A DNA stretch of 5,344 nucleotides from an uncultured SAR86 cluster bacterium (GTDB lineage: Bacteria > Pseudomonadota > Gammaproteobacteria > Magnimaribacterales > D2472), in NCBI GenBank assembly GCA_938075575.1, contig CALJHI010000098.1, positions 1-5,344 on the forward strand, read 5' to 3'. The notes beneath the pieces were generated by a model. The model made no database searches. It saw nothing but the letters and a program-made list of their open reading frames with translations, and was not told the origin of the DNA. Positions 1 to 5,344 of this stretch are shown piece by piece (position 1 is the first letter of the stretch; each line of letters opens with the position of its first letter). A program made the position numbers and the translations under genes.

Positions 1-945
1 TTTAACCTTGCAATGGTTCACCTTAGTTTTATTGCGCATGCCTATATATGGGGTGGAAAAAAACCAAGCAAGGTGCTTCCAGAAGTTATCTCGAAACCAT
101 GGGTTGAGATATCTAAGATTGTTGGAAGGCCTCCAATTTTAAGTTATGCAAGTTACTGTCTTCATAACTGGTATAGGATAGATAAATCAAAAGACATATC
201 CCTTGAAAATGTTGCCTTAATTACTAATTTTCTTGGCGGTGTTGACGAAGATTGGTTCGTAACAATTCATGTATGTATTGAGAATGCGGCTAGAGACGCT
301 ATTACATCAGCCTGTGCAATCTCAAAATTAAAAACAAACAAAGATAAGAAGCTTGATAAGGGTTTAAAAATCATTATTAGGTCTCTTCGTGATGTGAATT
401 CGATATTTTCTCGAATGCCAGAAAAATGTGATCCATACGTTTATTACCATAGAGTTAGGCCATTTATCTTTGGCACCAAAGATAATCCAGATCTTAAAAA
501 AGGCTTAATATATGAGAATCAATTTAATAATAAGCCTCAGTTTTTTAGAGGAGAAACTGGTGCACAAAGTAGCATAATGCCCCTGTTAGATGGGGCTCTT
601 GGTATCTATCATACAAAAGACCATTTAAGGCATTACCTAAATGAGATGAGAGATTATATGCCTCCGGAGCATAGGCAGATGATTGAAAAAGTTGAGAGTA
701 TATCTATTGCCAAAGACTTAATAGATGAGTCAAAGAGTTTAACAATAAAATATAACAAGTGCCTTGAGGAAATAAGAAAATTTAGAGCACTTCACTTAGA
801 GTTTGCGGCTTCATATATACACAAGCAATCACAAATTAAAAACCCTTTTGGTACAGGAGGTTCTACAATAAAAGGTACTGGCGGAACACCCTTTATGAAG
901 TATCTAAAAAAACATCGGGATGAAACTGAGCAGCAAAAAAGATAA
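1..945 (+). CDS. Indoleamine 2,3-dioxygenase family heme protein, 5'-truncated by window edge
   Basis: This family uses heme iron and O2 to open the indole ring of tryptophan, giving N-formylkynurenine, in the cytosol. The frame is open to base 1, and residues before the first ATG (position 13) already align with human IDO1, so roughly the first 100 residues lie outside the window. Counting from that ATG, family hallmarks are: the PPILSYA segment near 40-46 (IDO1 PPILVYA), an IENAARDAI helix at 89-97, the DPYVYYHRVRP segment at 140-150 with Arg149 matching IDO1 Arg231, GAQSS at 183-187, RDYMPPEHR at 213-221, the presumed proximal heme ligand His261 in RALHLEF, and the C-terminal GTGGT motif at 288-292 followed by FMKYLKKHRDET. 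By hand alignment His86 falls at IDO1 Ser167, and Tyr144/Tyr145 at Phe226/Phe227. Family membership is secure; the exact substrate is inferred. The gene converges on the DUF1330 gene. Confidence 0.9.
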   Translation, partial: FNLAMVHLSFIAHAYIWGGKKPSKVLPEVISKPWVEISKIVGRPPILSYASYCLHNWYRIDKSKDISLENVALITNFLGGVDEDWFVTIHVCIENAARDAITSACAISKLKTNKDKKLDKGLKIIIRSLRDVNSIFSRMPEKCDPYVYYHRVRPFIFGTKDNPDLKKGLIYENQFNNKPQFFRGETGAQSSIMPLLDGALGIYHTKDHLRHYLNEMRDYMPPEHRQMIEKVESISIAKDLIDESKSLTIKYNKCLEEIRKFRALHLEFAASYIHKQSQIKNPFGTGGSTIKGTGGTPFMKYLKKHRDETEQQKR

Positions 946-952
946 TTAGATT

Positions 953-1243
953 TTAATCCAGTCCTTCTACAATACTAAAGTATCTTGATGATGATTCCTT
1001 TGTATGCTTTAAAGCATTTTGATACTCAGTTGATTTATAGCAGTTTTTAGCCGACTCATATGATGGAAACTCTACAAGCACGGTTCTTTCAAAACCATGC
1101 CCTTCTACCTCTTCTTGCAAACCGCCGCGAGAAAGAAACTTTCCGCCATGATTTAAAACAATATCACCTGCAACAGAGACATACTTAGCATATTCTTCAC
1201 TGTTTGAAATATGAGCTCGAACAACCCAATATGCTTTTTTCAT
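953..1243 (-). CDS. DUF1330 domain protein
   Basis: This 96-residue protein matches the DUF1330 family, small dimeric alpha/beta-barrel (ferredoxin-like) proteins of about 95 residues with no established reaction. Visible signatures are the N-terminal strand KAYWVVRAHI (3-12), a helix with EEYAKY (16-21), the GGKFLSRGG turn (33-41), the strand ERTVLVEFPSYESAKNCY (52-69) and the helix STEYQNALKH (71-80). It is full length, with no signal peptide or membrane segment, so it is probably cytosolic. Its ATG begins on the base right after the glcB TAA stop, and no Shine-Dalgarno sequence precedes it, so translation probably depends on ribosomes finishing glcB. The context suggests a role with malate synthase or the flavin enzyme upstream, but that is inference. 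Its stop lies 7 nt from the stop of the convergent dioxygenase gene. Confidence 0.88.
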   Translation of the reverse strand: MKKAYWVVRAHISNSEEYAKYVSVAGDIVLNHGGKFLSRGGLQEEVEGHGFERTVLVEFPSYESAKNCYKSTEYQNALKHTKESSSRYFSIVEGLD

Positions 1244-3466
1244 TTAAGCTTTAAACTTTAATCTTGTTTCATGCAATATTGGCTCAGTGTACCCACTTGG
1301 CTGTACACGGCCTTTAATTGCTAGGTCGCAAGAGGCTTTAAAAGCAAGACCATCATAATCAGGAGACATATTCATATATTCAATATCGCCACTATTCTGA
1401 GAATCTACTATTGCAGCCATTTTTTTCATCGCTTCAATGATCTGACTTTCATTAATTAGGCCATGATGAAGCCAATTTGCGATATGCTGACTTGAGATCC
1501 TACATGTTGCCCTATCTTCCATTAGCCCAACATTATTAATATCAGGAACTTTTGAACAGCCAACACCCTGGTCAACCCATCTAACAACATAACCCAATAT
1601 ACCCTGACAGTTATTCTCAAGCTCAGATTGAATCTGGCTTTGAGACATTTCTTCTGGTTTAGTATGAACTGGGATATCAAGTATTGAATTAAGATCTGCT
1701 TTCTCTCTCGATTGAATTCTAGTTTGCTCATCTGAAACTAATATTTGATGATAATGAATTGCATGAAGGGATGCTGCTGTTGGTGAAGGGACCCATGCAC
1801 AGTTTGCGCCTGCTTTTGGATGTACTGTTTTAGATTCATACATACCTAGCATCTCATCAGGAGCTGGCCACATTCCTTTGCCTATTTGTGCCCTTCCTTT
1901 AAATCCAGTTTCTAATCCAACATCAACATTCCAGTCTTCATATGAAGCAATCCAATTGTGTAACTTTATATCACCCTTAGGTATCATAGGGCCTGCTTCC
2001 ATACTAGTATGTATTTCGTCACCTGTTCTATCTAAGAATCCAGTATTGATGAATATAACTCTTTCTTGAGCAACTTCTATACATTCTTTTAAATTAACAG
2101 TAGTCCTTCTTTCCTCATCCATGATTCCTATCTTTACTGTGTTATGTTCAAGATTTAGCACTTTTTCAACTGCGGCAAATAGGTCGCAAGTAAACTTAAC
2201 TTCATCGGGCCCATGCATTTTTGGTTTAACGATATATACACTGCCTGTTTTTGAATTTTTATACTTACCTTTACCTTCTAGATCATGCTTAGCAATACAT
2301 ATCGTAAACATAGCATCCATTATTCCCTCAGGCACTTCATTGCCGTCTTTATCTTTAACTCCTGGATTGGTCATTAAATGACCAACATTACGAACAAGCA
2401 TTGTGCTTCTTCCAGGTAGTGTTATGTTGGATCCATTTTTAGAAATATAGTTTCGATCAGGATTAAGCTCTCTTGTTAATGAAGATCCGTTTTTTAAAAA
2501 AGTATCTTTAAGATCCCCTTTCATTAAACCAAGCCAATTTCTGTATATAGCAGCCTTATCTTCTCCATCTACAGCTGCGACCGAATCTTCACAATCCTGA
2601 ATTGTTGTAATTGCTGATTCAATCAATATATCTTTTATTCCTGCAAGGTCTGTTTCACCAATAGGATGCAATCTATCAATTTGGATTTCAAAATGAAGGT
2701 TATTGTTTTTATATAGAAGGCCGATTGATTCGTTGCCATTATTAACATACCCAATATATTGATCTGTATCTTTTAAAGATGATGTAGAGCCGTCAGTTAG
2801 TTTTGCAATAAGATTGCTGTCTATAAAATCAAAACCTATTACATTACTGTAGCTCCCATTTTCAAGAGGAATGGTTTCATCAAGAAACTGTTTAGCAAAA
2901 GCTATAACTTTTTCTCCCCTTATTGGGTTGTAACCTCCCTCTTTTTTAGCTCCATTTTCATCAGAAATCATATCCGTTCCATAAAGGGCATCATAAAGGC
3001 TTCCCCATCTTGCATTTGCAGCGTTCAAGGCAAACCTTGCATTCATAACAGGCACAACTAGTTGCGGCCCTGCAATGGTTTTAATTTCTGGATCAACATT
3101 CTGTGTTGAAATTGTAAAATCACCACTTCTAGGAACTATATAGCCAATCTCTTCAAGAAAACTTCTATATTCTTCATGGTTGTGAGGCTCATTTTTTCTA
3201 TCTAAATGCCACTTATCAATTAAAGACTGGATTTGCTCTCTTTTTTCTAAAAGAGCTTTATTTCTTGGTGCGAATTCACTCACAACATTTTCAAAGCTTG
3301 ACCAAAAATGATCAACAGATATGTCTAAACCTGGAAGAATTTCATTTTCCAAAACATTTTTGATATGAGTTGAAATTTCTAATCCACAAACAGATTTATT
3401 ATCTTGCTCAAAGGACTTAGATTTAGTTTTAAAAAAAAGGGATTGAATTTTACTTAAAATTTTCAT
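1244..3466 (-). CDS. glcB: Malate synthase G
   Basis: Condenses glyoxylate with acetyl-CoA to give malate in the cytosol, Mg2+-dependent; the large monomeric G isoform serves glyoxylate and glycolate use. The protein is 740 residues from the ATG at 3466 (E. coli GlcB is 723) and aligns along its whole length. In numbering from that ATG, expected catalytic residues are present: Arg359 in VRNVGHLM, Mg2+ ligands Glu451 (MDEERR) and Asp479 ([10 protein letters not shown]), and the base Asp651 in LMEDRAT, with Cys637 in GCSKVPD. Other landmarks are [45 protein letters not shown] and WVPSPTA. An in-frame TTG at 3484 would add six residues, but ATG is preferred. The N terminus is about 19 residues longer than in E. 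coli, lysine-rich, and no later start precedes the conserved region. The gene lies 43 nt after the FAD monooxygenase and abuts the DUF1330 gene. No frameshift or missing key residue is seen. Confidence 0.97.
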   Translation of the reverse strand: MKILSKIQSLFFKTKSKSFEQDNKSVCGLEISTHIKNVLENEILPGLDISVDHFWSSFENVVSEFAPRNKALLEKREQIQSLIDKWHLDRKNEPHNHEEYRSFLEEIGYIVPRSGDFTISTQNVDPEIKTIAGPQLVVPVMNARFALNAANARWGSLYDALYGTDMISDENGAKKEGGYNPIRGEKVIAFAKQFLDETIPLENGSYSNVIGFDFIDSNLIAKLTDGSTSSLKDTDQYIGYVNNGNESIGLLYKNNNLHFEIQIDRLHPIGETDLAGIKDILIESAITTIQDCEDSVAAVDGEDKAAIYRNWLGLMKGDLKDTFLKNGSSLTRELNPDRNYISKNGSNITLPGRSTMLVRNVGHLMTNPGVKDKDGNEVPEGIMDAMFTICIAKHDLEGKGKYKNSKTGSVYIVKPKMHGPDEVKFTCDLFAAVEKVLNLEHNTVKIGIMDEERRTTVNLKECIEVAQERVIFINTGFLDRTGDEIHTSMEAGPMIPKGDIKLHNWIASYEDWNVDVGLETGFKGRAQIGKGMWPAPDEMLGMYESKTVHPKAGANCAWVPSPTAASLHAIHYHQILVSDEQTRIQSREKADLNSILDIPVHTKPEEMSQSQIQSELENNCQGILGYVVRWVDQGVGCSKVPDINNVGLMEDRATCRISSQHIANWLHHGLINESQIIEAMKKMAAIVDSQNSGDIEYMNMSPDYDGLAFKASCDLAIKGRVQPSGYTEPILHETRLKFKA

Positions 3467-3472
3467 TAAAAA

Positions 3473-3502
3473 ATTATATATCAAAATTAATTAATATCTA
3501 AA
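3473..3502 (-). promoter_or_regulatory. Possible sigma70-type promoter upstream of glcB
   Basis: Reading the minus strand, a perfect TATAAT hexamer lies at 3478-3473, with a weak -35 candidate TTTAGA (four of six consensus bases) at 3502-3497, giving an 18-nt spacer. A transcript starting the usual 6-8 nt beyond the hexamer would begin at or next to the glcB ATG at 3466, so the message would be leaderless or nearly so. The region is very AT-rich, so TATAAT by chance is quite possible. The alternative is read-through from the FAD monooxygenase gene 43 nt upstream. Confidence 0.3.
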
Positions 3503-3509
3503 GTTAACC

Positions 3510-4652
3510 TTATAAATAATCCAATGGGTCATAAGACCAAATTCTATCTAGCCTTTTATCAGTTGTGGATGATGAAAGGTTCATAAGAAAATTTCTTCCC
3601 TTCACAAGCAAAGGATTTGATAGATGATATAGACGACCCTGGAACTCAGACATCTGTTTTATTTTATTTATTCTATTAATTCTAATTTTCTCATAGAGCG
3701 ATTGCGCCTTTTGCAAGTCATTAATATTGGCTATAAGAAGCTTTCCAAAGACAAATGAGTCTTCTAGTGCCATACAACCCCCTTGACCTAAAAAAGGCAC
3801 GATTGGATGAGCTGCATCACCTAACAAAGTTATATTATTATTAAAAAGATTTTTAAGTTGTGGTCTTTGGTAAATTCCCCATTTATGTACTTCATTGGCT
3901 TTGCTTAATGTATTTAAAATTTCATTGGGATGCATTGAGAGATCCTCTCTCATCTCCTTTATTGAGCCTCTAGACATCCATTGCTGCTTATATGCTTTAT
4001 TTGTTTTAACAACACCAACAAAACTTAGAGTATTCTTATCTATTGGGTATGTAACAATATGAGATCTTTTAGATAGGTAGATGCTTGCATGATCTTGATC
4101 AGAGGCTACTAGTCCGCGCCAGGCAGAATAACCGCTATATATAGGATCAGAATTTTTTTTAAGAACCACCTCCCTACAAAGAGACTTAATTCCATCGCAA
4201 GCTGCTATATGCCTAATAATAAATTTAGATCCATTATTAAAAAAAAGTTTTGATTTATTATTATCTATTCCTTTAAGATCGTGATTAAAAAGAATTTCTC
4301 CACCGGAACTTAAATATTCTTCTAGCAAAATCTTATAGAGATTTTCTCTAGACATTGTCCTTAGTAAAGGATCTGCAGAATAAACACACCTGCTATCTGA
4401 ATATATTCTTGTTCTTGATGTTTGCACAGAGTGATTATGAATATTATTCATTAAATTCATATGCTCTAAGACTCTTAGTCCATTTGGTGATAGTGATATT
4501 CCTGCTCCATGCGAGCCAAGCTTAGAGTGCTTTTCGAACAAAATAGAAGGAATATTATTTTTAGCAAGCATACAGCCAAGGGCAAGCCCCGATATTCCTG
4601 CTCCAACTATTCCAATATGGTTCTGATATTGATGCATTAAATAATTATGCAT
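3510..4652 (-). CDS. FAD-dependent aromatic monooxygenase, salicylate hydroxylase-like (class A flavoprotein)
   Basis: A single-component flavin hydroxylase, expected to use NAD(P)H and O2 to hydroxylate an aromatic ring in the cytosol. Domain order over 380 residues fits the family: Rossmann GAGISG at 17-22 with Glu40 ending the second strand; GAGISLSPNGLRVLE at 49-63; the flavin-contacting Arg102 in SRENL; the DG motif ACDGIKSLCR at 151-160; YSAWRGLV at 175-182; YPID at 202-205 and LSFVGVV at 209-215, as in salicylate and 3-hydroxybenzoate 6-hydroxylases; the GD motif LLGDAAHPIVPFLGQGG at 276-292; and a C-terminal WSYDPLD typical of this subgroup. There is no transmembrane tail, arguing against kynurenine 3-monooxygenase. 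The substrate is undetermined; urate hydroxylase HpxO belongs to the same superfamily and is a weaker alternative. A second ATG at 4637 (residue 6) is equally plausible as the start; neither has a Shine-Dalgarno sequence. The first ATG lies just 8 nt beyond the terminator of the preceding gene. Confidence 0.88.
   Translation of the reverse strand: MHNYLMHQYQNHIGIVGAGISGLALGCMLAKNNIPSILFEKHSKLGSHGAGISLSPNGLRVLEHMNLMNNIHNHSVQTSRTRIYSDSRCVYSADPLLRTMSRENLYKILLEEYLSSGGEILFNHDLKGIDNNKSKLFFNNGSKFIIRHIAACDGIKSLCREVVLKKNSDPIYSGYSAWRGLVASDQDHASIYLSKRSHIVTYPIDKNTLSFVGVVKTNKAYKQQWMSRGSIKEMREDLSMHPNEILNTLSKANEVHKWGIYQRPQLKNLFNNNITLLGDAAHPIVPFLGQGGCMALEDSFVFGKLLIANINDLQKAQSLYEKIRINRINKIKQMSEFQGRLYHLSNPLLVKGRNFLMNLSSSTTDKRLDRIWSYDPLDYL
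4644..4649 (-). promoter_or_regulatory. Possible -10 element for the FAD monooxygenase gene
   Basis: On the minus strand CATAAT (five of six -10 consensus bases) ends six bases before the ATG at 4637, the same geometry as TATAAT before the glcB ATG. The position where a -35 hexamer should be is occupied by the GC-rich stem of the terminator and shows no match. Because the terminator should block read-through, this gene needs some promoter close by, which is the main argument for the site. If real, it would favour the 4637 start and a leaderless message. Confidence 0.2.
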
Positions 4653-4660
4653 GATAGATA

Positions 4661-4690
4661 AAAAAAAGGAGGCATAAGCCTCCTTTTTTT
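4661..4690 (-). terminator. Intrinsic (Rho-independent) terminator, symmetrical
   Basis: A perfect inverted repeat: GGAGGC at 4668-4673 and GCCTCC at 4678-4683 form a six-pair GC-rich stem around a four-base loop (4674-4677). It is flanked by seven A on the left and seven T on the right, which extend the pairing to 13 base pairs. Read on the minus strand, the stem is followed by a run of at least seven U. It starts 15 nt after the stop of the right-edge gene, which it presumably terminates. The structure would work in either direction, but no plus-strand gene leads into it. Confidence 0.92.
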
Positions 4691-4705
4691 ATCCAATAAT
4701 TTAAA

Positions 4706-5344
4706 TTAACTCTTAACCGGAATTATTGTAAATGATCTCTCATTGGTACACGAACCACCGAGAGCAGCCATTGCTTCATATTCAGGCAAAGTATTGGCTT
4801 TTTCAGACCAAAAATTTGTCCAATTTTTACCATATGTGCCAATTGAAGATGTAAATACTGCTTGAACAAAGTCAAAGTCCCATCCAGGCTCTACTCCTGT
4901 TTGAGGCCATATCATTTTTCTTCCTGCAACATCGCCGTTGTCTTGAGCTGCCTGAGCGTATGCAAAGTAAGCATTATAGAAGTCTTCATTAGAAACCCCT
5001 TCTCCTAATTTGCAATCTGAATAAACCACATAGCCTGCTGTCCCATCAGGTGTCTCAGAAACAGTTCTTTGCCAAGTATCTATTACCTGGGGGAATGTAA
5101 CAGGCAATTCATTATAGAGCTTACCTCCATTCTCTAGCCAATACTCATTTCCAACGTAGTGTTCTTCAGGATTTGGACTTTGACCAACCCAAATTACATC
5201 GAAAGTATTTAAGTTGTGGCCATAATATGGAACTAGGATAGCTGAAGTATAATTTTTAAATACCTCTCCTGGCTCTCCTTCTGAGGCCCACTTTTTCCAC
5301 TTTGCACTCCATTTAATCAAATCATCTATATCCTTATTTTCTTT
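4706..5344 (-). CDS. Protein of unknown function, 5'-truncated by window edge; two-repeat architecture
   Basis: I do not recognise this protein with confidence. The frame is open to the right edge: eight codons precede the first possible start (a TTG at 5320), so 212 residues are visible and the true start is probably outside. Numbering from the edge, it is acidic and rich in Trp, Tyr and Asn, with no membrane segment in the visible part. Two related halves can be seen: ILVPYYG with FDVIWVGQS at 36-56 then G65, W69 and K75, and MIWPQTG with FDFVQAVFTSS at 144-167 then G172, W175 and K182. Each half looks like strand-turn-strand-helix, which would fit a tandem dimeric alpha/beta-barrel (ferredoxin-like) fold. 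The only cysteines are Cys111 (YSDCK) and Cys199 (GSCTNE), one before and one after the second repeat; a disulfide, and hence export with a signal peptide outside the window, is possible but unproved. A strong terminator follows 15 nt after the stop. Confidence 0.75.
   Translation of the reverse strand, partial: KENKDIDDLIKWSAKWKKWASEGEPGEVFKNYTSAILVPYYGHNLNTFDVIWVGQSPNPEEHYVGNEYWLENGGKLYNELPVTFPQVIDTWQRTVSETPDGTAGYVVYSDCKLGEGVSNEDFYNAYFAYAQAAQDNGDVAGRKMIWPQTGVEPGWDFDFVQAVFTSSIGTYGKNWTNFWSEKANTLPEYEAMAALGGSCTNERSFTIIPVKS

Noticed and set aside
968..985. ATACT/AGTAT inverted repeat just after the dioxygenase stop as a terminator
   Set aside because: The stem is only five AT-rich pairs with a two-base loop and has no U run after it.
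1522..1731. 69-codon minus-strand open frame inside glcB
   Set aside because: It overlaps the C-terminal catalytic part of malate synthase G, which is conserved in its own frame, and its translation shows no recognisable domain.
1878..2381. Two plus-strand open frames (1878-2069 and 2121-2381) antisense to glcB
   Set aside because: They lie opposite the highly conserved barrel region of malate synthase G, and their low-complexity hydrophobic translations look like the shadow of a conserved gene.
3428..3440. Frameshift at the run of eight A near the glcB 5' end
   Set aside because: The neighbouring frame upstream of the run soon meets a stop codon, and the present frame has a proper ATG, so no better reading is obtained by shifting.
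3464..3510. Glycine riboswitch or other structured leader upstream of glcB
   Set aside because: Some marine bacteria carry a glycine riboswitch there, but only 43 nt separate the genes and no paired aptamer core can fit.
3510..4652. Kynurenine 3-monooxygenase, suggested by the nearby IDO
   Set aside because: The protein is shorter (380 residues), lacks the C-terminal membrane-associated region, and its WRG, YPI and C-terminal WSYDP motifs fit the salicylate hydroxylase subgroup better.
5318..5320. TTG at 5320 as the true start of the right-edge gene
   Set aside because: The frame stays open through eight more codons to the window edge and no ribosome-binding site is visible, so the gene more likely begins outside the window.

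Overview
The window is AT-rich, densely coded DNA from a bacterium. Gene content (malate synthase G, a bacterial indoleamine 2,3-dioxygenase-type enzyme, a class A flavin hydroxylase, a DUF1330 protein), very short intergenic gaps, and the absence of clear Shine-Dalgarno sequences at the starts I could inspect suggest a streamlined low-GC proteobacterium, possibly marine. That assignment is inference; no rRNA or other phylogenetic marker is present.

Layout. Positions 1-945 (+) hold the 3' part of an indoleamine 2,3-dioxygenase family gene whose start lies left of the window. It converges, with a 7-nt gap, on a run of minus-strand genes. Read in the direction of transcription (right to left) these are: a gene of unknown function entering from the right edge (5344-4706); a strong, perfectly symmetrical intrinsic terminator (4690-4661); a salicylate-hydroxylase-like FAD monooxygenase (4652-3510); malate synthase G, glcB (3466-1244); and a small DUF1330 protein (1243-953) whose ATG directly follows the glcB stop codon. 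There is no gene-free stretch above 300 bases; the longest intergenic gap is 53 nt and contains the terminator.

How the genes may work together. glcB and the DUF1330 gene look translationally coupled. The FAD monooxygenase lies 43 nt upstream of glcB on the same strand and may be cotranscribed, although a promoter-like sequence sits in that gap. Both the dioxygenase (indole ring of tryptophan) and the flavin enzyme (aromatic hydroxylation) belong to families that oxidise aromatic rings, and malate synthase G feeds glyoxylate plus acetyl-CoA into the TCA cycle. A shared aromatic-degradation role is possible, but the dioxygenase is on the opposite strand and no pathway is proved. I see no CRISPR array, mobile element, tRNA, rRNA or clearly novel system. 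The points most worth checking are the dioxygenase's TDO-like distal histidine, the N-terminal extension of malate synthase G, the two similar promoter-like/ATG junctions, and the two-repeat architecture of the unknown protein at the right edge.
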